In this document: piece after piece, positions 16,816 through 25,546 of the stretch
How the letters are laid out: every line of letters starts with the position of its first letter
How positions within the stretch are numbered: position 1 is the stretch's first letter
Assembly: GCF_014647595.1 (NCBI RefSeq)
Contig: NZ_BMPM01000002.1
Span: 496,001 to 560,000 of the forward strand
Direction: 5' to 3'
Origin: Paenarthrobacter histidinolovorans
GTDB taxonomy: Bacteria > Actinomycetota > Actinomycetes > Actinomycetales > Micrococcaceae
DNA length: 64,000 bases
Made by a program: the position numbers and the translations under genes
The notes under the pieces: generated by a model
What the model was told of the DNA's origin: nothing
Seen by the model: only the letters and a program-made list of their open reading frames with translations
Databases searched by the model: none

Positions 16816-16900
16816 ATGGGCCGGTCCACCACTCATTTTTCCCGGGTTCGGCCGGTAAACCCCCTCTGGCACCACCTATTTTAGGGTTTTGTATACCTAG
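16809..16900 (-). repeat. Phased TAGGTGGT-like array 1
   Basis: On the minus strand the motif occurs as TAGGTA ending at 16899, TAGGTGGT (16878-16871), TGAGTGGT (16835-16828) and TAGGTG (16814-16809). Starts are 21, 43 and 21 bp apart, multiples of about 21.5 bp with one degenerate slot. The sequence between units is unrelated. Confidence 0.7.
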
Positions 16901-16998
16901 GGCCCGAAATCCGGCCATATGGTTCTTTTGTGCCACCGGAGCAGGATTCCCGGTGTCCGGCGGGTTACCCCACCTGCTCCAGGCGTAGGCGGCACTAC

Positions 16999-17037
16999 GG
17001 CACGACTCCACCCCACTACCCCCGGTGGAGTCGTGCC
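16999..17037. terminator. Terminator hairpin behind the APC permease gene
   Basis: GGCACGACTCCACC (16999-17012) pairs perfectly with GGTGGAGTCGTGCC (17024-17037) across an 11-nt loop. It starts 14 bp past the permease stop codon. A second, longer-looped pair, GGAGCAGG/CCTGCTCC, lies about 60 bp further away. Confidence 0.7.
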
Positions 17038-17050
17038 CAGCCGCATCCCG

Positions 17051-18313
17051 CTACGGCTTGGTCCGGTTCCGACGCAGCCGCAGGAGGCGGTAGATGATCC
17101 CCACGGCGAACATCAGCACACCAAGCCCTACCGAGAGTGGTGGCAACGTCAGCACCAGGCCTACGCAGGCCACAGCCCCGGCCAGCTGAAGGAACTTGGG
17201 ATATCTGCGGTCTTCCTTCGGTTGGGTGTACGCGGCCACATTGGCTACCAGGTAGTAGAGCAGCACGCCGAACGACGAGAAGCCTATGGCACCCCGGAGG
17301 TCCGCTACTGCGATCACAAGGCAAACCACAACGGCCAGGGCTGTTTCTGCCCGGTGCGGAACCTTGTATTTGGGGTGCACGGCTGCGAGCCAGGGTGGAA
17401 GGTCGTGTTCCCGCGCCATCGCCAGACTGGTGCGGCCGAGACCCGCAATCAGAGCCAATAGCGCCCCAAGCGACGCCACCGCCGCACCGATTCGAACCAC
17501 CGGAGCGACCCACGCCATGGAGCCTGCGGCTACGGCGTCGGCCAATGGCGTCGGTGTCCCGGCCACCACCTGCGGACCGAGCACTGTCAGCAAGCTGAAA
17601 GCGATGACGGCGTAGATGACAATGGTGATTCCCAGTGCGATGGTGATTGCCCTGGGGATGGTTCGCCTGGGGTCACGTACTTCCTCGCCCATGGTTGCGA
17701 TTCTGGCGTACCCGGCAAATGCAAAGAACAGCAGGCCCGCCGACTGGAGGATGCCGTACCAGCCATGCGCCAGCAGGCCTTCCCCCACGATGTTCCCCAT
17801 GTCGGGGCCGGAGCCACCCCACACTGCTGCGACGGCGATCGCCAAGGCACCCAGCACGGCAACCACGAGCACCCGGGTGAGGCCCGCGGTCCGGGTCACG
17901 CCGTGATAGTTCACAGCGGTCAAAAGTACGACGGCCGCAATCGCCACCAGGCGTTCCCACCCCTGCGGCGCGGCGTAGGCGGCGAAAGTCATGGCCATGG
18001 CTGCGGCGCTGGCCGTTTTGCCGATCACGAATCCCCATCCGGCGAGGAACCCGGACCATGGACCGAGCCGTTCCCGACCGTAGACGTAGGTGCCACCGGA
18101 GGTGGGGTATCTCGCGGCAAGCTGGGCAGACGAGGTTGCATTGCAGAAGGCCACAAATGCGGCCACCACCAGCCCGATCAACAAACCTGATCCGGCTGCC
18201 GCGGCTGCGGGTGTGAAGGCTGCGAAGACGCCCGCTCCGATCATGGATCCCAAGCCGATAAGGGAAGCGTCGAAGGTGCCGAGTCTGCGGGCCAAGGCCG
18301 GGTGGTTGCTCAC
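17051..18313 (-). CDS. APC-superfamily amino acid permease
   Basis: This 420-residue membrane protein has about 12 helices. The first helix carries the unwound substrate-binding motif in GLGSMIGAGVFAAFTPAAA, which is G-S-x-I-G-x-G characteristic of amino acid/polyamine antiporter-type carriers. RYPTSGGTYVYGRERLG follows helix 2, and GYARIATMGEEVRDPRRTIP is the helix 6-7 loop. Substrate cannot be fixed; cationic amino acids are the commonest. The gene stands alone with its own terminator and a G-rich upstream region. Confidence 0.9.
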   Translation of the reverse strand: MSNHPALARRLGTFDASLIGLGSMIGAGVFAAFTPAAAAAGSGLLIGLVVAAFVAFCNATSSAQLAARYPTSGGTYVYGRERLGPWSGFLAGWGFVIGKTASAAAMAMTFAAYAAPQGWERLVAIAAVVLLTAVNYHGVTRTAGLTRVLVVAVLGALAIAVAAVWGGSGPDMGNIVGEGLLAHGWYGILQSAGLLFFAFAGYARIATMGEEVRDPRRTIPRAITIALGITIVIYAVIAFSLLTVLGPQVVAGTPTPLADAVAAGSMAWVAPVVRIGAAVASLGALLALIAGLGRTSLAMAREHDLPPWLAAVHPKYKVPHRAETALAVVVCLVIAVADLRGAIGFSSFGVLLYYLVANVAAYTQPKEDRRYPKFLQLAGAVACVGLVLTLPPLSVGLGVLMFAVGIIYRLLRLRRNRTKP

Positions 18314-18386
18314 TGAAACCCTTCAAGTACCGGCGGGGTTCAGGCGCCGGGAACCGCGGTAAGAGGTGGTTTCAGCCTATCCTGCG

Positions 18387-20975
18387 TCATTGAGGGGGAA
18401 GTAAATTTCCCACCAGCATGAAGAGTCCATTGCGGGACGTTACCCGGGTCTTTCGCAGCGCATTTGAGATGTGGTTTTCGACTGTCCGGGTACTGATTCC
18501 CAAGTGTTCGGCGATCTCCACGTTGCTCCGGTGTCCGGCGAGGACTGCCACTTCGATCTCCCGTTCTGTCAGTGGCGTGGCCCTGAAGGCGTTGAAGGAC
18601 ATTTGCTCACTGGCGGATGGAAACCTTACAGCGAACAAGGACGACGCCTGTGCCAAGGCATCGGCCGCGGCGACATCGCCCTCGATGACATGCCGCTTGA
18701 GTGCTCCCCTGAGCAGCATCCCTACCTGGTAGGTATCGATGTCCGGTTCATAGTGCTTCAGGAGAAGTCCCAGTAGCTTGTGGTCGCCTTCAACCACTGC
18801 GTTGGCAATGGCAATCAACTGATCGTGGACAGTGATCCCGCGTTCCCGAAGGATTTTCTGCAGCAGGTCCAGGACAGGCCGTCCGGGGTTCAGGCACGTG
18901 CAAAGGAGGGCTGTCATTGCAGCTTCGAGGATGTAGCCGCTTTTCAGCTGACGTCTGACAAGCCGTGTGGCCTTGCGCTCGAACAGTGAAGGTTGGGCGC
19001 TGTTGTTGGCCACCAGTTCGTAGGCTCCCTTCCCGATACCGGGCAACGGACCAAGGTCCGGGCCATCCGTCCTGGCCTGAGCAGCGATGGACAGTGGAGG
19101 TGGTGTTGCCGTGGTGGCGTGACGCAGTCCCGCCAGCCGCAGCATTGCCTCATAAAGGACGTCCACCACGAAGCCCGGCTTGCCCATGGCAAACACACTG
19201 CTCATGAGGTATTCGGCTTCTTCGAAGAGCCCGCAGTACAGCAACCCGTGCGCTGCCACGTAACTGCTGGTAATCACTCCGAATTGGTCGAGGCTCTTCC
19301 GTGCTTCGGCGCGCCAAGCCAGGGCAAAGACCAATGACTCTTCAACGCGCCCGGCGGCAAAGAGCGCGAAGCTGTGAATGAAGGGGCGCAGTTGTTGAAA
19401 CGCGTCGTCGTCAGCCGCCCCTTTCACTGCCTCGAGTGCAGCTGCCGGCTGGAAGCGGTACAGCTCCAACAGCCCCTGCACCAGGTTTCCCATCCCAGGC
19501 TCGTCCTGGACCACCCGGGGCTGCCCCATGTTTTGCTTGATCGGCCCGTTTGAGGCTGAGATGAAGAGGATGGCGGCCTCGGCGTCGTCGTTGCATTCCG
19601 GGTGGTTTGCTGCGACGTCGCGAAGGATTTCGACGGCGTGGTCCAGTCCCTGCCCCGTTTGCAGGGCGAGCATGGCCTTGGTGATCGTCAGGAACAGGAG
19701 GTCTCCGGGGTCCGCGTCGTGTTGTGGAGTTTCGGTGCAAACCCGCAGGGCACGCGCGGTGTTGACGGGCGCGCCCCAGTAAATCCTGAGGAGTGACACG
19801 GCGTTGGCCATCGTCTTGTTTGCTTCCCACCGCTCAAAACGGGATTGCTCGCGGGAAGCATTGTGTTCGTGGAAGTGCCGGGCGGTGACGGCGTCGTCTT
19901 CGCCTTTCTCAAGCCGCAGTGTGGACAATGCCCGGGAGAGGCAGTCAGCGGGGGTGGCGCCTTCCGGGGCGGTTTGCGGTGGCGCCTCCAGCACGCCGGC
20001 AACTTTGCTGCGAAGAAGGTGCCTGTCCCTGAGCATCTTCTGCCCGCGGAAGTAGTCGGCCACTACAGGAGGGCTGATCGCGGCGTTGGAGCCGTTCTGG
20101 TGGTCATCCAAAACGGTCAGGAAGCCTTTTCGTTCGAGGTTTTCCAGGACATCGGGCTGGATGACTTTGTGCAGGACGTCGATCCGGGCTGTGCCCAGGA
20201 TCGCCATGATGTGAAGTGCAGTGAACTCGGCGGGCGTGAGTTCGGCCAGGAGGGCTTCCAGGGTCCCTTTGAGGTGTTCGTTCCACAGGCGGTTCGAAGC
20301 CATCCGCCACTGCTTGTCCTCCAGAACAAGCAGGTTGCTAAGGAGTGCCGTCTCCACAATCCGTACCACCAGACGGGGGTTGCCGGCCGACTTGGTGAGA
20401 ACGCGCGCCGTCGTTTCGGCATCTGCCGGGGCACCGAGCACCTGGGCGATGAGCGTATGCACTTGCTCGTAGTGCAGAGGATCCAGTTGAAGGTGTGCCT
20501 CAGGCCGGCTGTTGAGGACCGCCAATTGTCCTCTCGAGAAAGCCCAGGTTTCCGGTGCCGTGGCCACCATAGGGCAGTCGGATCTGCGTCGGACTGCTTC
20601 AAGGACCGCCAGGGACTCGTTGTCCACCAAGTGGAGATCGTCCACTACGAGGAGATGCTTTCCGGCCGTTCCCAGTTGACTGGTGAACACGTCGGCGAGC
20701 TCCAGGACTCCGCTGCGGCCGGGCCTCATCTCAAGTCCAAGGCCTTTGATGGCCGCGAAAGGGATGGTGTGGTGGGTGCGAAGGCCATTGATGACATGAA
20801 CGGCGACGCCGGTCTTCTCCAGGTTGGCCACGACGTTGCGCACAACCGTGGTCTTTCCGCTGCCGGGGGCGCCAACAATCCGTGTGCCTATACCGCGAGC
20901 AACAAAGTCCAGGATTCGCTGGACCTCTGAATCGAACACTCGACCTGACCTTCTGTTTCTGTGGATGCCCGACAT
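18387..20975 (-). CDS. Large LuxR-family ATPase regulator (LAL/MalT-like)
   Basis: This protein has about 862 residues. The N-terminal NTPase has Walker A GAPGSGKTTVV near residue 35 and Walker B LLVVDDLHL near residue 110. A helical middle of about 550 residues probably forms TPR-like sensor repeats. The C-terminal LuxR helix-turn-helix has LTEREIEVAVLAGHRSNVEIAEHLGISTRTVENH. LAL proteins switch on catabolic or secondary-metabolite genes when ATP and an inducer are bound. The ATG at 20975 has AGGTGAG upstream; a GTG at 20984 is also possible. No obvious target operon is adjacent. Confidence 0.9.
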   Translation of the reverse strand: MSGIHRNRRSGRVFDSEVQRILDFVARGIGTRIVGAPGSGKTTVVRNVVANLEKTGVAVHVINGLRTHHTIPFAAIKGLGLEMRPGRSGVLELADVFTSQLGTAGKHLLVVDDLHLVDNESLAVLEAVRRRSDCPMVATAPETWAFSRGQLAVLNSRPEAHLQLDPLHYEQVHTLIAQVLGAPADAETTARVLTKSAGNPRLVVRIVETALLSNLLVLEDKQWRMASNRLWNEHLKGTLEALLAELTPAEFTALHIMAILGTARIDVLHKVIQPDVLENLERKGFLTVLDDHQNGSNAAISPPVVADYFRGQKMLRDRHLLRSKVAGVLEAPPQTAPEGATPADCLSRALSTLRLEKGEDDAVTARHFHEHNASREQSRFERWEANKTMANAVSLLRIYWGAPVNTARALRVCTETPQHDADPGDLLFLTITKAMLALQTGQGLDHAVEILRDVAANHPECNDDAEAAILFISASNGPIKQNMGQPRVVQDEPGMGNLVQGLLELYRFQPAAALEAVKGAADDDAFQQLRPFIHSFALFAAGRVEESLVFALAWRAEARKSLDQFGVITSSYVAAHGLLYCGLFEEAEYLMSSVFAMGKPGFVVDVLYEAMLRLAGLRHATTATPPPLSIAAQARTDGPDLGPLPGIGKGAYELVANNSAQPSLFERKATRLVRRQLKSGYILEAAMTALLCTCLNPGRPVLDLLQKILRERGITVHDQLIAIANAVVEGDHKLLGLLLKHYEPDIDTYQVGMLLRGALKRHVIEGDVAAADALAQASSLFAVRFPSASEQMSFNAFRATPLTEREIEVAVLAGHRSNVEIAEHLGISTRTVENHISNALRKTRVTSRNGLFMLVGNLLPPQ

Positions 20976-21012
20976 GCGGCTCACCTCGCAGGTTAGATCT
21001 GGAAAGTGGGAC

Positions 21013-21105
21013 TAGGTGGCAAAACGGCCTTGCACAGGCCGTTTTTGGCGTTTCTAGGTGGTGATTTGGGCAAAAATAGGTGCTCACGGGCTGCGTCTAG
21101 GTGGT
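21013..21105 (+). repeat. Phased TAGGTGGT-like array 2
   Basis: Units start at 21013 (TAGGTGGC), 21055 (TAGGTGGT), 21077 (TAGGTGCT) and 21098 (TAGGTGGT). The intervals of 42, 22 and 21 bp fit a 21-22 bp period with one vacant slot near 21034, which is occupied by a terminator hairpin. Confidence 0.75.
21021..21046. terminator. Bidirectional intrinsic terminator within array 2
   Basis: AAAACGGCCT (21021-21030) pairs perfectly with AGGCCGTTTT (21036-21045) around TGCAC. A T run follows on either strand. It fills the position where the next octamer would be expected. Confidence 0.75.
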
Positions 21106-21280
21106 GGGACGGTGTGGCAGTCAGAAAATCCATGGGTGGCTCCCTCAGCTCTGCAGGTGGATTACCTCCCACGCTACGGAGGGCTGGAGCAGAGTTACAC
21201 GGGTGTAATTCGCTATGTGGATATGTATTCGAATTAGATACTTACATCTAGTACTGACATTCGATACATGGGCGCAAAAA

Positions 21281-21309
21281 AACAGGGCCGGTCAGTGACC
21301 GGCCCTGTT
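21281..21309 (-). terminator. cspA terminator
   Basis: Fourteen-base arms, AACAGGGCCGGTCA and its complement, with a one-base centre form a near-perfect stem. On the minus strand the stem is followed by a run of seven T. It lies about 17 bp after the cold-shock stop codon. Confidence 0.9.
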
Positions 21310-21326
21310 TCTTGGTTATCCGAAGA

Positions 21327-21530
21327 CTAGATAGCCTGGATGTTTACTGCCTGGGGACCCTTGGGGCCCTGCTCGACGTCGAAGGAAACCTTCTGGTTCT
21401 CTTCGAGGGAGCGGTAACCTGAGGAGTTGATCGCAGAGTAGTGAGCGAAAACGTCCTGGCTGCCATCTTCAGGAGAGATGAAGCCGAAGCCCTTTTCGGA
21501 GTTGAACCATTTCACGGTACCTGTAGCCAT
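21327..21530 (-). CDS. cspA: Cold-shock protein
   Basis: This 67-residue single cold-shock domain carries the RNP1 motif [10 protein letters not shown] and the RNP2 motif DVFAHYSAI. It is an RNA chaperone that melts secondary structure in mRNA. The start [14 protein letters not shown] is typical and AAGGA lies upstream. A GC-rich, structured leader of more than 100 bases precedes it, as in other cold-inducible csp genes, and a strong terminator follows, so it is monocistronic. Confidence 0.97.
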   Translation of the reverse strand: MATGTVKWFNSEKGFGFISPEDGSQDVFAHYSAINSSGYRSLEENQKVSFDVEQGPKGPQAVNIQAI

Positions 21531-21680
21531 TTTTTCAGTCCTTACTGAAGGTGGAGATTCTCCCGACTTTCGGGTCTCCGGTGTGGGGTGTTCTCCACCG
21601 TTACTTCAGAAGGTCACGATCCAGATGGATCATGGGGACTGCCTGAACTACCAAATGCCAAACACAACAACACCGTCAAG
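21531..21680 (-). promoter_or_regulatory. Long structured 5' leader and promoter region of cspA
   Basis: On the minus strand TTGACG at 21679-21674 could be a -35 element. The leader between it and the ATG contains the inverted pairs GGAGA/TCTCC around 21553-21590 and GATCCAnnTGGATC near 21620-21635. Post-transcriptional cold regulation is typical of csp leaders but is inferred here. Confidence 0.45.
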
Positions 21681-21762
21681 TCTACAGAGTTCTGAGCAGA
21701 TAGCTAGTGCTGGGAAATGTTTTATCCATCGGATGTGTCGGACAGGCCCAAAATCGGCTGGA

Positions 21763-22338
21763 TTACAGTCCCGGATGGACCCCGACCTGCGGCGCAGCCA
21801 AGCCCTCGGGAGCTTGCTGTTGAAGCTTCCCGTCAGGACCCCGCAGCCAGTGGCGGCCATCGCTGTCCATGAAAGTCACCGTGCCCATGTAGTCGATATT
21901 CCCGGGAAGGGGTTCGCAGACGTGGCCCGCATCGATGAACACGGGCCAGCGGTCTTGATGGCTGAAGAAGTAGCGGCCGGGTGGAAGGATCTTGGCGGTA
22001 GCCTTGATCGCCGGAATCGGGCGGTCCCGCCGGGTGACTCCGTCGGGCCGTTCCATGGTCAACCGGAAGATCGGCGCGTCACTGGAATTGACCAGTTCGA
22101 TGCCCCACAGCTCCTGGTCCTGAAATTTCTTCTTGACTGGCCAGAAGGCGATCCGCCCGGCCTGCCGCCGCTCCGCCGTCGTGATTGCTCTCTGGTCCCG
22201 TTCTGCTTCCAAGCGGCGCATCCGCTGGGACTCCTCCACCGTTTGCCGCGAATGTCGTGTTGCTTTGGCGACGAAGAACAGCGCTGTAGCCGTAGCCAGC
22301 GCGCCAATGATCTCCGCTATGTCAGCCCAAATCCCCAT
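21763..22338 (-). CDS. Hypothetical membrane-anchored protein
   Basis: This protein has about 191 residues. One N-terminal membrane helix (DIAEIIGALATATALFFVAKA) is followed by a short charged coiled coil (TVEESQRMRRLEAERDQR) and a cytoplasmic domain with beta-strand character, including WGIELVNSSDAPIFRLTMERP and MGTVTFMDSDGRHWLRGPDG. Similar single-helix proteins with a domain ending in R-H-W-x-R are common and uncharacterised in actinobacteria. The ATG at 22338 follows AGAAGGG. The gene is monocistronic. Confidence 0.7.
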   Translation of the reverse strand: MGIWADIAEIIGALATATALFFVAKATRHSRQTVEESQRMRRLEAERDQRAITTAERRQAGRIAFWPVKKKFQDQELWGIELVNSSDAPIFRLTMERPDGVTRRDRPIPAIKATAKILPPGRYFFSHQDRWPVFIDAGHVCEPLPGNIDYMGTVTFMDSDGRHWLRGPDGKLQQQAPEGLAAPQVGVHPGL

Positions 22339-22480
22339 GTCCAACCCTTCTGTAATCCACGGTGATGTGCCCGGCTTCTGTTGCAAGGCACCTCTGGTTA
22401 GTGATCCAAGGCGGCCGGATGTGACGCCACGGCGTCACGACCTGGCCTGACCTTGCACTCCTCCTACAGGAACAGCACGA

Positions 22481-22849
22481 GTGCCCAGGGGGCCAGTCAC
22501 ATTGAGCATCACCGATTTCCCGTATGGCGGATCGTCGTCCGATCACGCGCGTCCCGGGAGTCCTTGGACGAGCCATTTGCTGCGGAACTTCGACCTCAAA
22601 GTCATCATTGAGATTTCCGGCTGCGAGCGCAGCGCGGCGCGGCTGCTGCTCGGTGAACCGCTGTCCGGAGTCGACGTCGGACCTCTCGCCATGGCGAATC
22701 ACGCCGCCCGGCACATGGGCTACCTGCCGCTTTTCGAGCTCAGCGGCAATAAGCAGTCCATAACGCAAGGTGGGGAGGCGGTCCTCCTGGAGGTTCTCCC
22801 TCAACGCACTTTTCCCTTGAGGAGCATCCCGGGCGCGCGCCCTCGCTGA
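22481..22849 (+). CDS. Possible hypothetical ORF
   Basis: This is a 122-codon frame with GTG start. Its middle, from NFDLKVIIEISGCERS to GYLPLFEL, has strong G/C preference at third codon positions, while both ends look non-coding. No domain was recognised. It may be a small gene or a decayed remnant between the membrane-anchored protein and the flavoprotein. Confidence 0.3.
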   Translation: MPRGPVTLSITDFPYGGSSSDHARPGSPWTSHLLRNFDLKVIIEISGCERSAARLLLGEPLSGVDVGPLAMANHAARHMGYLPLFELSGNKQSITQGGEAVLLEVLPQRTFPLRSIPGARPR

Positions 22850-22901
22850 AGGGCGGCTGGGGCCATCCCCAAACGTCGCCCCCGAGCGTAAACTCCACCT
22901 C

Positions 22902-24146
22902 ATGGGACGCTCCCAGGACACGGTTGTCATTGGCGCCGGCCAAGCAGGGCTGGTGACGAGTTTCTGGCTGACACAGCTGGGGGTGGGTCATCAGCTTTTG
23001 GAACGGCGCGACACTTTGGGCGGTGCCTTCCAGGACCGTTGGGACGGCTTTTACATGAATACGCCCAACCTTTCGCTGGACCTCCCGGGGATGCCGTTCG
23101 ACGGCGGCGACCGCGACGCGTTCATCCCGCGCGACGCCGCGGTGAACCTTTTCAGGCGGTATGCGGAGCTGATTACGGCACCGGTCCACACGGGCGTCGA
23201 CGTGATCCGGTTGTCGGCAGCACCGGAGGGCGAGTTCCTTATCGAGTCCTCCCAGGGGAGCCTGCGAGCGCGGAACGTCGTCCTGGCGACGGGCGCGTAT
23301 CAAGTGCCCAAGGTTCCTGCCCTGGCCGCCAAGCTCCCTGCCGGAGTGGCTCAGATGCATACCCACGATTACCGCAATCCGGAGCAGCTTCCCGATGGCG
23401 CGGTGTTGATCGTGGGGACCGGACAGTCGGGCGGGCAGATCGCCGAGGAGCTCCACGCCGCCGGCCGCGACGTCCACCTCGCCGTCTCCGTGGTCCCGGA
23501 AGCCCCGCGCCGATACCGCGGCCAGGACCTGATCTACTGGATGCTCGAGACCGGCAAACACGGACCCGGCTACGGCATCAACGCCCTCACCCGCGAGGCA
23601 CTGCCCTCCCCCGCATTGCGCTTCGCCCCCAATCCCCTGCTCTCAGGCACCGACGGCGGCCACAGCATCCACCTCCGCGAACTCGGCCGCCGCGGCATAC
23701 ACCTGCACGGTCACCTTGAAGCAGTCGACGGCGGCGTCATCACCTTCAGCGACGACCTCCCCGAACGCCTCGCCGCCGTCGAGTCCGCGTTCGGACAACG
23801 GTCACGCAAGGCGATTGATGCCTACATTGCTGCGGCGGGGATCGATGCTCCGGTGCATGCGGCCGCGGAGGCGGATGACTGGCTGCCGGTTGAGCCGGCG
23901 CGGGTGAATCTGGCCGATGCGGGCATTACGGCGGTGTTGTGGGCCTCGGGTTATCAGCTCGACTTCGGGTTCGTGGACCTGCCCCTGGTGGACGAGTGGG
24001 GGTATCCGAAGCACTCGCGAGGGGTGACGGAGTTTCCCGGGTTATTCGTGGTGGGGCTGCCGTGGCTGACCAGGCACTACTCGTCGATTGTTGGCGGGGT
24101 GGGGCTGGACGCGGAGTACGTGGCGGGGCGGGTTGCCGGGAGTTGA
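22902..24146 (+). CDS. FAD/NAD(P)-dependent oxidoreductase, flavin monooxygenase-like
   Basis: This protein has 414 residues and two Rossmann motifs. VVIGAGQAGLVTSFWL near residue 8 binds FAD, and LIVGTGQSGGQIAEEL near residue 170 binds NADPH. Between them lie GFYMNTPNLSLDLPGMPF and the sequence MHTHDYRNPEQL, close to the FxGxxxHxxx(Y/F) fingerprint of FMO and Baeyer-Villiger enzymes. Proteins of this length include CzcO-like putative flavoproteins. The hydroxylated substrate is unknown. An ATG at the start is preceded by a weak ribosome site. Confidence 0.85.
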   Translation: MGRSQDTVVIGAGQAGLVTSFWLTQLGVGHQLLERRDTLGGAFQDRWDGFYMNTPNLSLDLPGMPFDGGDRDAFIPRDAAVNLFRRYAELITAPVHTGVDVIRLSAAPEGEFLIESSQGSLRARNVVLATGAYQVPKVPALAAKLPAGVAQMHTHDYRNPEQLPDGAVLIVGTGQSGGQIAEELHAAGRDVHLAVSVVPEAPRRYRGQDLIYWMLETGKHGPGYGINALTREALPSPALRFAPNPLLSGTDGGHSIHLRELGRRGIHLHGHLEAVDGGVITFSDDLPERLAAVESAFGQRSRKAIDAYIAAAGIDAPVHAAAEADDWLPVEPARVNLADAGITAVLWASGYQLDFGFVDLPLVDEWGYPKHSRGVTEFPGLFVVGLPWLTRHYSSIVGGVGLDAEYVAGRVAGS

Positions 24147-24190
24147 GGGCTTCTAACGGGTCGTCTTCCCCGCCGATGCGCCGACTGGCC

Positions 24191-24421
24191 CTACCTCGGC
24201 CATAGGAAGATCCCCATGAAGACCAGCCCGGCGACGGCCGGAATACCGGCTGCCACCTTTGAGAGGGCGAGTTGATACTCGTACGTCTTGAACGGTGTAC
24301 TGTCAGGCAGCCACGACCAACCGTCCACGCCGGCACGTGCCATCAAATCGCGCATCAGGTACAGAACCAGCCCACTGAGTATCAGGAAGGATCCGACGAC
24401 GGCGAGGAACGGGTCGCCCAT
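24191..24421 (-). CDS. Hypothetical small membrane protein
   Basis: This 76-residue protein has two membrane helices: FLAVVGSFLILSGLVLYLM and VAAGIPAVAGLVFMGIFLW. The intervening loop, GWSWLPDSTPFKTYEYQLALSK, is polar. Its ATG directly follows the stop codon of the upstream gene (TAGATG), so the two form a translationally coupled pair. No known family. Confidence 0.65.
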   Translation of the reverse strand: MGDPFLAVVGSFLILSGLVLYLMRDLMARAGVDGWSWLPDSTPFKTYEYQLALSKVAAGIPAVAGLVFMGIFLWPR

Positions 24422-24697
24422 CTAAGCTCCCGACCACGGCGGCCGGAAGACGACGGTCAGCAGCACAATCACCAAGCCACCGACGATCAAGACCGAGCAG
24501 AAAAACACGCCGAGCATCTCGAGGCCCCGAACCCGCTCCTCATGCAGCTCCGAGTCTGCCTCAAGAGATTCGGCGTCGTAGATAGGCAACTTTCGTCCGA
24601 ACATCTGTGATGAGATCCAGTACTGCCGGCGGGCAATCCATTTCCGGAAAGGCAACCAGACCAGGCCGATCGCTATGAAGGCGAGACCAAGCGTCAT
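24422..24697 (-). CDS. Hypothetical small membrane protein
   Basis: This 91-residue protein has an N-terminal helix (LGLAFIAIGLVWLPF), a charged loop rich in Glu (SLEADSELHEERVRG) and a C-terminal helix (LGVFFCSVLIVGGLVIVLLTVVF). It is first of a two-gene operon with the 76-residue protein, and the pair may form a small membrane complex. Function is unknown. Confidence 0.65.
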   Translation of the reverse strand: MTLGLAFIAIGLVWLPFRKWIARRQYWISSQMFGRKLPIYDAESLEADSELHEERVRGLEMLGVFFCSVLIVGGLVIVLLTVVFRPPWSGA

Positions 24698-24822
24698 GAT
24701 CCCCCTTTCGGTCCGTGGTCGTCACACCATCCTAGAAGTCCGCGAAAACAGACTCGTGCCTTGACCCAGCGTGTTGAGGGGAATCCCCTGCTCCGCTCCC
24801 GCAAACGCTCAAATTACCAACC

Positions 24823-25443
24823 TCATGCAGCATCGATGTCCGCCATGTTTCCAACAGCAGGCGTCCCCTCAACCAGTGCGTAGCGCTGCATCACGGCGCC
24901 CTTCGGTGAGGCAACCACGGGCTCGATAAGCCGCAGGTTCGTTGGCACCACCCCATCGGCAAACACTTTCTTCCCGCGGCCGAGGAGGATCGGATAAACC
25001 CAGAGATTGAGCTGGTCGAACATGTGCTCAGCGAATAGGGTCTGGACGAAGTCGAGGCTACCGATCACGTGGATGTTCTGATGCTTCTCACGGAGTTCCC
25101 GCAAGGACGCGACCGTGTCAGGGCCGAGCAGCGACGATCCCTCCCATTCAAGCTCCAGCGACTGCCGGGACGCCACATACTTCGGAAGGCGATTGAACAG
25201 ATCCGCGATTTCACCACCTTGGTGCGGCCAGTACGCAGCGAAGATGTCATAAGTCCGCCGGCCAAGGAGGAGGGCATCCATTCCCACCATCCCGGCGTCG
25301 ATCTGATCCCCGACAACCTCGTCTATGAGTGGTGCTTGCCAGCCGCCGAATGCGAAGTCCTCGGCGGGGTCCTCCTCGGGCCCGCCCGGCGCCTGCGCGA
25401 CGCCGTCAAGCGTGGTGAACAGGTCAATGTGAATCAGTCCCAT
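24823..25443 (-). CDS. Dihydrofolate reductase-family (RibD C-terminal domain) protein
   Basis: This 206-residue soluble protein has the RibD_C/DHFR-like fold. Motifs are MGLIHIDLFTTLDGVAQAPG, MDALLLGRRTYDIFAAYWP and IHVIGSLDFVQTLF, then a C-terminal DQLNLWVYPILLGRGKKVF. The family reduces pterin- or riboflavin-type substrates with NADPH. Stand-alone members are common in actinobacteria and their natural substrate is mostly unknown. It is unlinked to other folate or flavin genes here. Confidence 0.88.
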   Translation of the reverse strand: MGLIHIDLFTTLDGVAQAPGGPEEDPAEDFAFGGWQAPLIDEVVGDQIDAGMVGMDALLLGRRTYDIFAAYWPHQGGEIADLFNRLPKYVASRQSLELEWEGSSLLGPDTVASLRELREKHQNIHVIGSLDFVQTLFAEHMFDQLNLWVYPILLGRGKKVFADGVVPTNLRLIEPVVASPKGAVMQRYALVEGTPAVGNMADIDAA

Positions 25444-25546
25444 GGCGGGTTCCTTCCCAGCTGCCCGTCGTCACCCCGGCGACAGGATCAAGTCGAGGGT
25501 TCCACAGGAGGGACTGCCAGGCAATGGGTACTGGAAGACTGACGGC

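Larger units (their letters stand above)
20985..21326. other. Gene-free region between cspA and the LuxR gene
   Basis: These 342 bp hold the phased octamer array 2 (21013-21105), an embedded terminator and the cspA terminator. TTACAC-GG-GTGTAA sits at 21195-21208. An AT-rich stretch at 21205-21265 contains TTCGAA and could be the luxR-gene promoter region. No ORF was found. Confidence 0.6.
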
